Shown here: piece by piece, positions 36,246 through 45,608 of the stretch
Layout of the letters: each line of letters opens with the position of its first letter
Position numbering within the stretch: the first letter of the stretch is position 1
From: Parvibaculaceae bacterium
GTDB taxonomy: Bacteria; Pseudomonadota; Alphaproteobacteria; Parvibaculales; Parvibaculaceae
Reading direction: 5' to 3'
Length of the DNA stretch: 64,000 nt
Assembly (NCBI GenBank): GCA_019636015.1
Contig: JAHBYJ010000001.1
Span: 434,001 to 498,000, forward strand
The notes under the pieces: generated by a model
The model's input: only the letters and a program-made list of their open reading frames with translations
Told to the model about the DNA's origin: nothing
The model's database searches: none
Made by a program: the position numbers and the translations under genes

Positions 36246-38276
36246 ATGTCACGAAATTTCCTGCGCGAAGAAACGAGCCCCTATCTCCTCCAGCATGCCG
36301 ACAATCCGGTGCATTGGCGGCCCTGGGGCGAGGAGGCGCTGAATGCCGCGCGGAAGGAAAAGAAGCCGATCCTTCTCTCGGTCGGCTATGCCGCCTGCCA
36401 CTGGTGCCATGTCATGGCGCATGAAAGCTTCGAGGACGAGGCGACGGCGGCCGTGATGAACGAACTCTTCGTCAACATCAAGGTCGACCGGGAAGAGCGG
36501 CCGGATATCGACGCGATCTATATGTCCGCGCTTCATATGCTGGGGCAGCAGGGCGGCTGGCCGCTCACCATGTTCCTCACGCCGGATGGCGAGCCCTTCT
36601 GGGGCGGCACCTATTTTCCGAAGGAAGCGAATTACGGCCGCCCCGGCTTCGTGCAGGTGCTGACCGAAGTCTCGCGCATCTTCCGCGAGGAACCGGCCAA
36701 GGTCTTCAAGAACCGCTCCGCGCTGACCGACGCGCTGAAGAAACAGGCCGGGACCGCCCGGCCCGGCGAGCCGACGCCGGAAGTGCCCGCGATCGTGGCG
36801 GAGAAGCTCGCCGAGATCATGGACCCCGTTCATGGCGGCATTCGCGGTGCGCCGAAATTCCCGCAGGTCCCCCTCCTCTCGCTCCTCTGGCGCGTGCATC
36901 TCCGCACTGGCCGGGACTATTTCGCGGCGCCGGTTCTCCGCGCGCTCGACCATATGTCGGAAGGCGGCATCTACGACCATCTGGGCGGCGGCTATGCGCG
37001 CTATTCGGTGGACGAATTCTGGCTCGCGCCGCATTTCGAAAAGATGCTCTACGACAATGCGCAGCTGATCGACCTGCTGACGCTCGCCTGGACGGAAACC
37101 GGCAAGCCGCTCTACGCGCGCCGCATCCGCGAGACGGTTGAATGGGTCTCCCGCGAAATGACGACCGATGGGGGTGGGTTTGCAGCCTCGCTCGATGCCG
37201 ACAGCGAGGGCGTCGAGGGCAAGTTCTATGTCTGGTCGGAAGCCGAGATCGACAATCTCTTCACGCCGGGCGAAGCGGAACTCTTCAAGCAGGTCTATAA
37301 CGTCTCGGCTGAGGGCAACTGGGAAGAGACGAATATTCTGAACCGCCTCGCCCGCGCCGATGCGCCTTTCAGCGACGAGGAGGAAGCGGCGCTTGAGCCT
37401 TTGAAGGCGAGGGCTTTTGCCGAGCGCGACATGCGCGTGAAGCCCGGCTTCGACGACAAGGTGCTGGCCGACTGGAACGGACTGATGATCGCCGCCCTCG
37501 CCCGCGCCGGCGCGGCGCTTGGCGAGGCAGAATGGATCGGCATGGCCGCCTCCGCCTTCCGCTTCGTGATGGAGACGATGCGTGTCGATGGCCGGTTACA
37601 TCATGCCTGGCGCGAGGGCCGCTTGCAGCACCTCGCCATGGCGGACGATCTCGCCAATATGGCCGATGCCGCGCTCGCCCTTGCCGAGGCGACGGGGGAC
37701 GGGGCCTATGTCGCATCCGCCGAAAGCCTGATCGCGGAACTCGACCGCTGGTATGCCGACGAGACGAATGGCGGCTATTTCTTCACCGCGTCGGACGCCC
37801 CCGCCCTTATCGTCCGTAGACGGACGGTATCGGACGATGCAACGCCCGCCGCCAATGGCACCCTCCCCGGCGTGCTGACACGGCTCGGCCTGATGACGGG
37901 AAAGGACGAGTATCTGGCAAAAGCCGACGCGCTCATTCGCGCCTTTGCCGGCGAGCTGCAGCAGAACATCTTTCCCTTGGGGAGCTTCATCGCGAGCCTC
38001 GACACACGGCTGCGGCCCCTGCAGGTGGTGCTGATCGGAAGCCTTGAGGAGACGGCGGAACTCGCCCGCGCCGCCTTCTCCGTCTCCTGCCCTTCGCGGG
38101 TGCTGATGCGCGTCGCGGACGGCACGTCGCTCCCCGCCTCCCACCCCGCCCATGGCAAGACGGCGGTGGACGGCAAGCCCACGGCCTATGTCTGCGCCGG
38201 CGAAACCTGCTCGCTCCCCGTCACGGAAGCGGCGGCACTGGTGGAAGAGATGAAGCGGGGGCGGGCATCCGCCTGA
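36246..38276 (+). CDS. YyaL/SPATA20-type thioredoxin-domain protein
   Basis: A 676-residue protein with an N-terminal thioredoxin-like domain (about 1-165, DUF255) carrying C-H-W-C at residues 51-54 in [16 protein letters not shown], followed by an (alpha/alpha)6 barrel like N-acylglucosamine epimerases. [20 protein letters not shown] and [20 protein letters not shown] are invariant family motifs. The biochemical role is not established. Start ATG 36246 is where family similarity begins. It stands alone, divergent from the DUF6489 gene. Confidence 0.9.
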   Translation: MSRNFLREETSPYLLQHADNPVHWRPWGEEALNAARKEKKPILLSVGYAACHWCHVMAHESFEDEATAAVMNELFVNIKVDREERPDIDAIYMSALHMLGQQGGWPLTMFLTPDGEPFWGGTYFPKEANYGRPGFVQVLTEVSRIFREEPAKVFKNRSALTDALKKQAGTARPGEPTPEVPAIVAEKLAEIMDPVHGGIRGAPKFPQVPLLSLLWRVHLRTGRDYFAAPVLRALDHMSEGGIYDHLGGGYARYSVDEFWLAPHFEKMLYDNAQLIDLLTLAWTETGKPLYARRIRETVEWVSREMTTDGGGFAASLDADSEGVEGKFYVWSEAEIDNLFTPGEAELFKQVYNVSAEGNWEETNILNRLARADAPFSDEEEAALEPLKARAFAERDMRVKPGFDDKVLADWNGLMIAALARAGAALGEAEWIGMAASAFRFVMETMRVDGRLHHAWREGRLQHLAMADDLANMADAALALAEATGDGAYVASAESLIAELDRWYADETNGGYFFTASDAPALIVRRRTVSDDATPAANGTLPGVLTRLGLMTGKDEYLAKADALIRAFAGELQQNIFPLGSFIASLDTRLRPLQVVLIGSLEETAELARAAFSVSCPSRVLMRVADGTSLPASHPAHGKTAVDGKPTAYVCAGETCSLPVTEAAALVEEMKRGRASA

Positions 38277-38282
38277 ACCGTT

Positions 38283-38885
38283 TCAAAGCCCTGCAGCGAT
38301 CTTCTTTGCCCGGTCGAAGATATCAGGTGTGAACGGCAGCGGCTCGCGCGGCTCATGGTCCGCCTGCGCGAGGTCGAGACCCCACCAGCCCACATTGCGC
38401 CAGGCGCCGAACTTGAAACCGACTTCGTCGTAAACGCCGATGGGCATGAACCCCTGGGCTTCGTGCAGTCCGACACTGGCCGCATTGGGAAGCGTGATCC
38501 CGCCATAGACGCGGTGATAGCCTTGGAGCCGCAGCGCTGCGAAGAGGACGGCATAGAGTGCGCTGCCGATGCCCTTCCGGTGTGCGCTGCTATCGAGATA
38601 GATGCCTGCGTCCACCGACCACCGATAGGCGGCGCGCTCCCTGTGCGGGGCTGCATAGGCATAGCCCGTCACATTGCCGCGGTCCTGATGGACAAGCCAG
38701 GGCAGAGCGGGAAGAACTTTCGCGATCCGCTCCGCCATCTGTCCCTCGTCCGGCGGCACGGTTTCGAACGAGATCGCGGTGTCGCGGACATAAGGCGCAT
38801 AGATACGGGCGATCGCTGCCGCGTCGGCGGATGTCGCGATGCGGACCCCCGCGATCGCAGCGGAATTCGTGACGGGGCGTGCCAT
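38283..38885 (-). CDS. GNAT N-acetyltransferase, phosphinothricin-acetyltransferase type
   Basis: A 200-residue acetyl-CoA-dependent transferase. IRIATSADAAAIARIYAPYV and TAISFETVPPDEGQM are the Pat/Bar N-terminal pattern; the acetyl-CoA loop is SAHRKGIGSALY and the end is VGFKFGAWRNVGWWGLDL. Start ATG 38885 has GGAG upstream. It may acetylate amines such as phosphinothricin, methionine sulfone or other small amino acids; the natural target is unknown. It is divergent from the XRE-cupin gene across 47 bp and likely controlled by it. Confidence 0.88.
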   Translation of the reverse strand: MARPVTNSAAIAGVRIATSADAAAIARIYAPYVRDTAISFETVPPDEGQMAERIAKVLPALPWLVHQDRGNVTGYAYAAPHRERAAYRWSVDAGIYLDSSAHRKGIGSALYAVLFAALRLQGYHRVYGGITLPNAASVGLHEAQGFMPIGVYDEVGFKFGAWRNVGWWGLDLAQADHEPREPLPFTPDIFDRAKKIAAGL

Positions 38886-38896
38886 GAGGCTCTCCA

Positions 38897-38939
38897 TTGA
38901 CAGCGAGCACAATATCCATCATATAAGACATTATGTCAA
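38897..38939 (+). promoter_or_regulatory. promoter giving a leaderless transcript, with overlapping dyad
   Basis: A consensus TTGACA (38897-38902) and TATAAG (38922-38927) with a 19-bp spacer place the transcript start at or within a base or two of the ATG at 38933. No Shine-Dalgarno site is present. GACAT (38928-38932) and ATGTC (38934-38938) flank a single central T, so a dyad spans the start codon and may bind the regulator itself. Confidence 0.55.
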
Positions 38940-39502
38940 CGATAGTGGACGATCCGGGCACAGAGCTCGCGCAGCGGATTGCGGCGGAACGGGGAGCGCG
39001 CGGCTGGTCGCTCGCCGAACTGGCCGCCCGCTCCGGCGTCTCGAAAGCGATGCTGAGCAAGATCGAGCGTCGCGAGTCGAGCCCCACGGCTTCCATCCTT
39101 CTTCGTATCGCGGGCTCGTTTGAAATGACGCTTGCCGAACTTCTCACCGGCATGCAGGGGGAAGATGCGCGGCTGAGGCGCGCCGGCGACCAGCCCGTCT
39201 GGACCGACCCGGCAACAGGCTATCGCCGCCGTCAGGTCTATCTCGGCTCGCGGCTTCCGCTGGAACTCGTCGACGTGGTTCTCCCGCCGGGCGCGCGGGT
39301 TGCCATTCCGGCCTCTTCCTACGCCTTCATCCGCCAGCTCGTCTGGGTGATCGAAGGAAGCCTCACGATTACCGAAGGCGAAGACGAGACCGTGCTCGCG
39401 ACGGGCGACCGGATCGAATTCGGCCCGCCATCGGATTGCATGTTCCGCAATGACCGCGACGTGCCGTGCCGCTATCTCGTCGCGGTCATGCGCCAGCGAT
39501 AG
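38933..39502 (+). CDS. XRE-family regulator with cupin domain
   Basis: A 189-residue regulator. The helix-turn-helix spans about residues 12-65 (LAELAARSGVSKAMLSKIER, then SSPTASILLRIAGSFEMTLAELL). The C-terminal cupin (about 110-185) has LVWVIEGSLTITEG and a final LVAVM strand, and senses a small ligand or metal. Predicted to be translated from a leaderless mRNA. Divergent from the GNAT gene, a common pairing, so it probably controls both. Confidence 0.88.
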   Translation: MSTIVDDPGTELAQRIAAERGARGWSLAELAARSGVSKAMLSKIERRESSPTASILLRIAGSFEMTLAELLTGMQGEDARLRRAGDQPVWTDPATGYRRRQVYLGSRLPLELVDVVLPPGARVAIPASSYAFIRQLVWVIEGSLTITEGEDETVLATGDRIEFGPPSDCMFRNDRDVPCRYLVAVMRQR

Positions 39503-39514
39503 AAGGATCGCCTC

Positions 39515-40462
39515 TTACCGCCCCGCCTTCCGGGCCGATGCCAGCGGCTCCGGCGGGTTCGGATGCTCGGGGCTCCCGAGGCCCGCTTCCGCGCGGATCC
39601 AGCGCCAGAAGGCGTTGACCTTGGGCTTCCTGAGGCTCCCTTCGGGATAGACGAGCCAGTAGCCCTCCTCGTCCGGCATCTCCATGTCGAAAAGCCGGAT
39701 GAGTTTCCCCTCCGCAAGATCGGCCATGGCGAGCGTGTCGTTCGCAAGCGCGACGCCCTGGCCGCCGGCGGCCGCCTGCAGCGCGAGCGAGGCCTCGATG
39801 AAAAGCGGCCCGCGCGCGCCCCAGCGCGGGTTCTTCACGCCGGCCTGTTCGAGCCAGTTCACCCAATGCTGCATCGTCTCTTCATGGAGCAGCGGATAGG
39901 ATTTGAGGTCCTCGGGCTTTCGGATCGGCCGCTTCGGGTCGATGAGCATGGGCGAGCAGACCGGATAGACCGTCGCCTCGAAGAGCTTTTCCGATACCAC
40001 ATCCGGCCAGCCGCCGAGCCCGTAGCGGATGCCGAGATCGACATCCTCGCGCGCAAAATCGACAATGTCGGAGGACGGCAGCAGGCGGAGCTCGATCTCG
40101 GGGTGAGCGCGGTTGAACTTGCCGAGCCGGAGCACCAGCCAGCGCGCCGCAAAGGAAGGCTCTACCGAGACCGTGAGCGTCGCGCTGTCCTTCGCGCCCG
40201 CAAGCGCCCAGGCCTCGGCCATCTGGTCGAAACCGGCCGACAGCACGGGGAGAAGCTTCTGCCCGCGCTCCGTCAGTTCGACATGGCGGCCGGTGCGGTG
40301 GAAGAGCGGCGCGCCGAGTTCCTCTTCGAGCGCCCTGATCTGATGGCTGACCGCCGCATGGGTGACGCTGAGCTCCCGCGCCGCTTCCGAGAAACTGCCA
40401 TGCCTGGCCGCCGCCTCGAAGGCGCGCAGGGCTTTCAGCGATGGCAGGCGGCGGGGGGCCAT
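39515..40462 (-). CDS. LysR-family regulator, GcvA-like
   Basis: A 315-residue LysR protein. The winged helix (about 7-66) is of GcvA type: RRLPSLKALRAFEAAARHGS, AVSHQIRALEEELGAPLFHR. The effector domain follows, with DVDLGIRYGLGGWPD and QGVALANDTLAM. GcvA-like LysRs often act on genes elsewhere. Upstream of its start, 40466-40483 has an AT-rich imperfect dyad (GTTAG-N5-CTTAC) that fits a LysR autoregulatory site. The end has an unusual Pro/Ala-rich tail. Confidence 0.9.
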   Translation of the reverse strand: MAPRRLPSLKALRAFEAAARHGSFSEAARELSVTHAAVSHQIRALEEELGAPLFHRTGRHVELTERGQKLLPVLSAGFDQMAEAWALAGAKDSATLTVSVEPSFAARWLVLRLGKFNRAHPEIELRLLPSSDIVDFAREDVDLGIRYGLGGWPDVVSEKLFEATVYPVCSPMLIDPKRPIRKPEDLKSYPLLHEETMQHWVNWLEQAGVKNPRWGARGPLFIEASLALQAAAGGQGVALANDTLAMADLAEGKLIRLFDMEMPDEEGYWLVYPEGSLRKPKVNAFWRWIRAEAGLGSPEHPNPPEPLASARKAGR

Positions 40463-40616
40463 GTGTTAGTTTTTCTTACAACTGCGGTGCAAAAAGATCG
40501 TTTGAGTTATGGCATCGGAAAGCGCATATCAGCGCCATAGACCAAGTTACAACAGGATACACGGGCCGAAACCAAAGGGCATCCCCCTCCCGGCCCGTGA
40601 CAAAACGGTGAATTAA

Positions 40617-40787
40617 ATGAACATCCTTGCCAATTATGCCTCGAGCTATGTGAGCGCCCTCGATGTCGCTCTTTCCGCTCGCAGCGCGGACACCCATCGG
40701 GGTGAGGGCAAGATCGAAGAGCGGACGCAAAGCCGTCTCGCCAGACTTCTCTTCCCTGCCCCGAAGGCGGAAGCCCGCGCCGCCTGA
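40617..40787 (+). CDS. possible 56-residue protein
   Basis: A frame of 56 codons, MNILANYASSYVSALDVALS onward, ending PKAEARAA. Its upstream region 40561-40598 has a long-range inverted repeat ACGGGCCG / CGGCCCGT. The N-terminal half is not Arg/Pro-rich like most off-frame reading here, but there is no clear Shine-Dalgarno site. It is divergent from the LysR gene and 98 bp upstream of the dienelactone hydrolase. It may be a small protein or nothing. Confidence 0.35.
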   Translation: MNILANYASSYVSALDVALSARSADTHRGEGKIEERTQSRLARLLFPAPKAEARAA

Positions 40788-40885
40788 CAAAGGCGCGGAT
40801 TCCGCACCGCATCCCTCGCATCGGCCGTTAAGGATCGTTAGAGTCCCCACTCCGACAATCCCCCCCGATGCGAAGGAGATGTGCA

Positions 40886-41578
40886 GTGAGCGGCGAAACC
40901 ATCACGATCAAGGGTCCCGACGGCAGCTTTTCCGGCTATCTGTCGAAGCCGAAATCCGGAACCGGCCCCGGCATCGTGGTCATCCAGGAAATCTTCGGCG
41001 TCAACAAGGTCATGCGCGACCTGTGCGACTGGCTGGCCGGCCATGGCTATGTCGCGCTCTGCCCGGATCTCTTCTGGCGGATCGAACCCGGCATCGACAT
41101 CACCGACCAGACCGAGGCCGAATGGAAAAAGGCCTTCGACCTCTTCGGCAAGTTCGATGTCGACAAGGGCGTCGCCGATATCGCCACCACGATCGAGAAA
41201 CTGCGCGGCCTCTCGTCCGGCAAGGTCGGCGCGGTGGGCTATTGTCTCGGCGGCCAGCTCGCTTACCTCACCGCCTGCCACACGGATGCGGATGCCTCCG
41301 TCGGCTATTACGGCGTCAATATCCAGAACCGCCTCGACGATGCGAAGGGCATCTCCTCGCCGCTGATGCTCCACATCGCCGGCAAGGACGAGTTCGTGCC
41401 GCCGGAAGCGCAGGAGGCGGTGGTGAAAGGGCTCCACGACAACCCCCATGTCACCATCCATCGCTATCCGGAAATGGACCATGCCTTCGCCCGTCCCGGC
41501 GGCGCCCATTACGACAAGGCGACGGCCGAGGAAGCGAACGACCGCACGCTCAAATTCTTCGCCCGGCATCTGGGGTAG
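40886..41578 (+). CDS. dienelactone hydrolase family protein
   Basis: A 230-residue alpha/beta hydrolase of DLH type. The Cys nucleophile sits in GYCLGGQLAY, with the acid in AGKDEFVPPEAQ and His in YPEMDHAFARPGG. IVVIQEIFGVNKVMRDLCDW is the family N-terminal signature. GTG 40886 is preceded by AAGGAG; an ATG at 40868 is upstream of that site and less likely. In chlorocatechol routes DLH opens dienelactones, but many homologues have other roles and there is no ring-cleavage cluster here. Confidence 0.9.
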   Translation: MSGETITIKGPDGSFSGYLSKPKSGTGPGIVVIQEIFGVNKVMRDLCDWLAGHGYVALCPDLFWRIEPGIDITDQTEAEWKKAFDLFGKFDVDKGVADIATTIEKLRGLSSGKVGAVGYCLGGQLAYLTACHTDADASVGYYGVNIQNRLDDAKGISSPLMLHIAGKDEFVPPEAQEAVVKGLHDNPHVTIHRYPEMDHAFARPGGAHYDKATAEEANDRTLKFFARHLG

Positions 41579-41593
41579 CAGCAATCTCCCTTT

Positions 41594-41764
41594 CCACCCT
41601 CCCCTTGAGGGAGGGTCGAAAAATTCAAACGCAGTGCGGAATTTTTCGGGGAGGGGTGGTGACGCTCACAGCAAGGAGCATCGATAGAGAGTACGTTCGG
41701 GGAGAGCGGAGTCCCCCTCCCCGAACGAGCTGCCGCTCGTTCGACCCTCCCTCAAGGGGAGGGT
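41594..41764. repeat. 170-bp inverted-repeat element, CCACCCTCCC family
   Basis: Left end 41596-41620 and right end 41740-41764 are perfect 25-bp inverted copies; each is itself a hairpin (CCCTCCC ... GGGAGGG). Inside are a further stem around TTCGGGGAG / CTCCCCGAA (41696-41725) and no open frame of note. It looks like a miniature inverted-repeat element. Single ends occur at 19398-19422 and 62718-62742. It fills most of the gap between the DLH and LysE genes. Confidence 0.8.
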
Positions 41765-41798
41765 AAAGTCTTGTTGGTCTCAATGTGAGTGACGCATC

Positions 41799-42422
41799 TT
41801 GTCTCTCGAACTCTATCTCGGCTTCATCGCTGCAACGCTGATCCTCTGCATCATGCCGGGGCCGGTGGTGACATGGCTTGTCGCCTGCGGCATTGCCGAC
41901 GGGCCGCGCGCCGCGCTGACGGGCCTTGCCGGCACATCGAGCGCGCTCATCGTGCATATGGGCCTCGTGCTTGCGGGGCTTGCGCCGCTTCTCGCCGCGC
42001 TCGGTCCCTGGGCGGATGCCGTGAAACTGATCGGCGCCGCCTATCTCGTCTTTCTCGGCGTGCAGGCCTTCCGCGCGCCTTACGAAGATCCCGAATTGCC
42101 GGAAGCCGTGAAGCGCAAGGCATCGGCCGCGACGCTCTACCGCCGCGGCTTCGTCATCGGCGTGACCAACCCGAAATCGCTCGCCTTCTACGCCGCCTTC
42201 TTTCCGCAATTCGTCAGCGCCTCAACGCCCGCCGGTCCGCAGCTTCTCATCCTCGCCACGACGTTCATTATCGTCGCCACCTTGTCGGACGGCACCTTCG
42301 CGGTGATGGCGGGCAAGCTCGCGCCTTATCTGAAAGGCCCGCGCGCCCAGAAAATCAGAAACAGGATCACCGGCAGCGTGCTCGTCGCCTCGGGCGCCGC
42401 CCTTGCGCTCACGCGCCGCTGA
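41799..42422 (+). CDS. LysE/RhtB family exporter
   Basis: A 207-residue inner-membrane exporter starting at TTG 41799. About six hydrophobic segments are visible. The signature MPGPVVTWLVACGIADGPRA follows the first span, as in LysE/RhtB, and TNPKSLAFYAAFFPQFV is the second conserved loop. These proteins export amino acids or their derivatives; the substrate is not evident. It is 32 bp upstream of the quinone-oxidoreductase gene. Confidence 0.9.
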   Translation: MSLELYLGFIAATLILCIMPGPVVTWLVACGIADGPRAALTGLAGTSSALIVHMGLVLAGLAPLLAALGPWADAVKLIGAAYLVFLGVQAFRAPYEDPELPEAVKRKASAATLYRRGFVIGVTNPKSLAFYAAFFPQFVSASTPAGPQLLILATTFIIVATLSDGTFAVMAGKLAPYLKGPRAQKIRNRITGSVLVASGAALALTRR

Positions 42423-42454
42423 TCTCGGGCAAATCAAGAACAGGGAGAAGACCA

Positions 42455-43438
42455 ATGACGACGATAAAGGCAATCCGCATCGAAAAGACCGGCGGGCCGG
42501 AAGCAATGGCGCTGCGCGAGGTGGAGCTCGGCGCCCCGAAGCACGGCGAGATCACGGTTCGCGCGAAAGCGATCGGCGTCAATTTCATCGACACCTATCA
42601 CCGCTCGGGTCTCTACCCAGTGCCGCTTCCCTCGGGCATCGGCATGGAAGCGGCAGGCGTGGTGGAGGCCGTCGGCGAGGGCGTGACGCAGTTCAAGCCG
42701 GGCGACCGCGCCGCCTATGCCTCGGGCCCGATCGGCGCCTATGCGGAAGCGAACAATGTCGCCGCCGCAAGCGCGGTGAAGATCCCGGACGGCATCGCCG
42801 ACGATGAAGCCGCCGCCATGATGCTGAAGGGCCTCACCGCGCAGTTCCTGCTCCGCCAGACCTTCAGGGTCGAAAAGGGCCAGACGATCCTCTGGCACGC
42901 GGCGGCCGGCGGCGTCGGCCTCATCGCCTGCCAATGGGCAAAGCATCTCGGCGCCACCGTCATCGGCACGACGAGCTCGGAGGAGAAGGCAGCACTCGCC
43001 CGCGCCCATGGCTGCGATCACGTGATCGACTACACCAGGGAAGATGTCGCAAAGCGTGTGCTCGAAATCACCGGCGGGAAGAAACTCCCCGTCGTCTATG
43101 ACGGCGTCGGCAAGTCGACCTTCATCTCCTCGCTCGACAGTCTCGCGCCGCTCGGCCTGCTGGTCAGCTTCGGCAATGCGTCCGGCCCCGTCACGGATGT
43201 GAACCTCGGCATCCTCGCCCAGAAAGGCTCGCTCTATGTCACGCGGCCGACCATGTTCCACTACGCCGCGAAGTCGCCGACCGCGCTTCAGGAAATGGCG
43301 GACGACCTTTTCGCGGTCGTGAAATCGGGCGCGGTCAAGATCGAGGTGAAGCAGCGTTACTCGCTCGCCGAAGCCGCCCGCGCCCATATCGACCTCGAGG
43401 CGCGCAAGACCGTCGGCGCGAGCGTGCTGGTGCCGTGA
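42455..43438 (+). CDS. qor: NADPH:quinone oxidoreductase (zeta-crystallin type)
   Basis: A 327-residue MDR-superfamily enzyme without structural zinc. N-terminal GroES-like domain: GVNFIDTYHRSGLYPVPLPS; nucleotide-binding fold: WHAAAGGVGLIACQWAKHLG and the phosphate-binding TTSSEEKA; VVYDGVGKSTF follows. The Qor subgroup reduces quinones by one electron with NADPH. ATG 42455 has GGGAGA upstream. Its stop overlaps the GTG of the GFA gene, so the two are coupled. Confidence 0.92.
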   Translation: MTTIKAIRIEKTGGPEAMALREVELGAPKHGEITVRAKAIGVNFIDTYHRSGLYPVPLPSGIGMEAAGVVEAVGEGVTQFKPGDRAAYASGPIGAYAEANNVAAASAVKIPDGIADDEAAAMMLKGLTAQFLLRQTFRVEKGQTILWHAAAGGVGLIACQWAKHLGATVIGTTSSEEKAALARAHGCDHVIDYTREDVAKRVLEITGGKKLPVVYDGVGKSTFISSLDSLAPLGLLVSFGNASGPVTDVNLGILAQKGSLYVTRPTMFHYAAKSPTALQEMADDLFAVVKSGAVKIEVKQRYSLAEAARAHIDLEARKTVGASVLVP

Positions 43439-43863
43439 CGGCGATGCCGGTCACCGGCTCCTGCCTCTGCGGCGCGGTGCGCTTCCACGTGAAGCGCATG
43501 AGCGGCATCGTCGAATGCCATTGCTCCATGTGCCGCAAGGCGGCGGGCGGCCATGCCGGCTTCTTTTTCGTCGCCATGCGCGATGAAGTGACATGGGAGG
43601 GCGCGGAGCACCTCACGGTCTATCGATCCTCGCCTGCGCTCGAACGGTCGTTCTGTTCGCGCTGCGGCACGGCCATGACGGGCGCAAACCTGGTGGAACC
43701 CGACGACACGATCATTCTCGCCGCCAACGCGCTGGATGAACCGGTGCCCGCGCGTTTGATTGCAAGAGAACACACCGCCTCGAAAGCGTCATGGTTCGAT
43801 GGCCATGATGCGGCCCCCGCCTGCGAAGGCCCCTGGCCCGGATGGAGAGATCTGAAACCGTGA
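43435..43863 (+). CDS. GFA-family (glutathione-dependent formaldehyde-activating-like) zinc protein
   Basis: A 142-residue CENP-V/GFA-fold protein. Zinc cysteines are visible: GSCLCGAVRF, CHCSMCRK and FCSRCGTAM. Family members are named for S-hydroxymethylglutathione formation, but for most the reaction is unproven. GTG 43435 overlaps the qor stop (GTGA) and its own stop overlaps the next GTG in the same way, so three genes are translated in a chain. Confidence 0.88.
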   Translation: MTAMPVTGSCLCGAVRFHVKRMSGIVECHCSMCRKAAGGHAGFFFVAMRDEVTWEGAEHLTVYRSSPALERSFCSRCGTAMTGANLVEPDDTIILAANALDEPVPARLIAREHTASKASWFDGHDAAPACEGPWPGWRDLKP

Positions 43864-44822
43864 AACGCATCGCCGCCCTTGCCCTCGCCTTCCTCGTCAT
43901 TGCCGCGCCCTCCTTCGCGCAATCGCTGAATGAACGGGACGTCGAGATCGATGGCGGCCAGGCGGCGCTTCACGGCACGCTGACCCTGCCCCTTTCCGGC
44001 GCGCCGAAGGAGATGGCGCTGATCCTGCCGGGCTCGGGCCCGACGGACAGGAACGGCAATTTCCCCGAAGGCCAGAACGACAGCCTGAAACTTCTGGCCG
44101 ACGGGCTCGCGGCGAAAGGCATTGCGGCGCTCAGGATCGACAAGCGCGGCGTCGGCGCAAGCCTTGCCGCCGCGCCCGACGAAGCGGAGATGCGCGCCGA
44201 AACCTTTGTCGAGGATGCGCTGGCCTGGGCGGATTTCCTGAAGGCGGAACTGCCGGAGGCCCGCCTCTTCCTGATCGGCCATAGCGAGGGCGCCCTGCTC
44301 GCAAGCCTCGTCGCGCAGCAGCGCGAGGTGGCGGGCATCGTGCTTCTCGCAGGCGTCGGCCGCCCCGCGCCCGATCTCATCCGCGAGCAGATCACGGGCA
44401 GCAGCATGAGCGACGAGTTGAAGCGCCGCTCCGATGAATTGCTCGAGACGCTGAAGCGCGGCGAGACGGATGACGATGTGCCGCGCGAACTCATGCCCCT
44501 CTACCGGCCAAGCGTGCAGCCCTATCTGATTTCCTGGTTCCGCCACGACCCGGCGGAGGAATTCGGCAAGCTCGATATTCCCGCCATGATCGTCCATGGC
44601 GGCCATGACCTGCAGGTCCGGCAGGTCGATGCAAACCGGCTCTCCGCCGCAAGGACCGACGCGACCTTCCTCACCATCGAGACGATGAACCATGTGCTGA
44701 AGGAAGCGCCGCTCGACCGGGCGGAGAATATCCGAACCTATGCCGATCCTGCCCTGCCGCTCGCACCGGGCCTTGTCGACGCGGTTGCGGATTTCATCCT
44801 CAAGATGGCAGAGCCCGACTAG
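43860..44822 (+). CDS. secreted alpha/beta hydrolase
   Basis: A 320-residue hydrolase with an N-terminal signal peptide (VKRIAALALAFLVIAAPSFA, cleavage before QSLN) when started at GTG 43860. The oxyanion segment LILPGSGPTDRNGN, elbow GHSEGALLA and late HGGHDLQV and MNHVLKEAP motifs are those of the serine aminopeptidase (hydrolase_4) subgroup. Predicted periplasmic. Coupled to the GFA gene by GTGA; together with qor it may deal with a reactive or xenobiotic compound, which is inference. Confidence 0.88.
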   Translation: MKRIAALALAFLVIAAPSFAQSLNERDVEIDGGQAALHGTLTLPLSGAPKEMALILPGSGPTDRNGNFPEGQNDSLKLLADGLAAKGIAALRIDKRGVGASLAAAPDEAEMRAETFVEDALAWADFLKAELPEARLFLIGHSEGALLASLVAQQREVAGIVLLAGVGRPAPDLIREQITGSSMSDELKRRSDELLETLKRGETDDDVPRELMPLYRPSVQPYLISWFRHDPAEEFGKLDIPAMIVHGGHDLQVRQVDANRLSAARTDATFLTIETMNHVLKEAPLDRAENIRTYADPALPLAPGLVDAVADFILKMAEPD

Positions 44823-44825
44823 GCG

Positions 44826-45500
44826 TCAGACGGTCAGCTCCGGCGCGTGCGGAACGCCCGCACCCGTGTCGAAATAGACGGCGCGGCGCAGCTTGAAGAT
44901 TTCGTGGAAGCTCACATCCGTGGACCAGGCCTCGACGCGCTCCGCCGGCGCCACCGTGCCGATGATGCGCTTCTTGCCGTCCTCGCCGGGGCCGATCGGC
45001 AGCGTCATGAATTCGCAAGGGTAGTTCCGTCCGCTGCTGTCGAAGATGTCGCGGATCATCAATATGCCGCAGGGCTGCTCATGAAGCAGGCGAAGCCGCT
45101 GCCGGTCCGTCTCGACTTCCTTGTGCCCCTGCACGAAGACATCGATGCCGGTGAGGTCCATGCCGGTCGCCGCGGCAAGCGCGCTGCCATAGATGCGGAA
45201 GACAAGCGCCCCGTTCGGCTCCCAGGAGAGATAGCGGATATAGGGCAGAAGCTCGACCAGCGCCCGGGGCTGCACATCGCCGGCATCCGGCATGGGCTTC
45301 GCCCCCCGCGCCTCGTGCCACCAGGCGAGCAATTGCGTCCCGACATTGGAGAGCGGCACCCCGCCGATTTCCACCGGCACCTCGGGCGCCGGGCCTGCAA
45401 GCCGCGCCTTGACCCGCTCAAGCGCAGGCCATTCGAGAAGCGGCTGCACCCACACCGATTGCCGCTCGCGCGGATCTTCCCGCTGCCCTTCGGACGCCAT
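44826..45500 (-). CDS. PAS_5-type PAS domain protein
   Basis: A 224-residue protein. Residues about 55-190 look like the PAS_5 family found in Alphaproteobacteria: GTQLLAWWHEARGAKPMPDA, then DVQPRALVELLPYIRYLSWE, FRIYGSALAAATGMDLTGID and MTLPIGPGEDGKKRIIGT. There is no kinase, cyclase or DNA-binding part, so it would sense a ligand and act on a partner. I start at ATG 45500; an earlier one at 45521 is possible. It is convergent with the hydrolase at 44822. Confidence 0.78.
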   Translation of the reverse strand: MASEGQREDPRERQSVWVQPLLEWPALERVKARLAGPAPEVPVEIGGVPLSNVGTQLLAWWHEARGAKPMPDAGDVQPRALVELLPYIRYLSWEPNGALVFRIYGSALAAATGMDLTGIDVFVQGHKEVETDRQRLRLLHEQPCGILMIRDIFDSSGRNYPCEFMTLPIGPGEDGKKRIIGTVAPAERVEAWSTDVSFHEIFKLRRAVYFDTGAGVPHAPELTV

Positions 45501-45608
45501 GCAACCACCCCCGCCACTCAACCGGACACACGCCTTGCGTGTGAAAAGAGTAGCAGATTTTGAGGCGGCGGAACGGCTTCGCTCTGCCCCCGATTCACCG
45601 TCATTATG

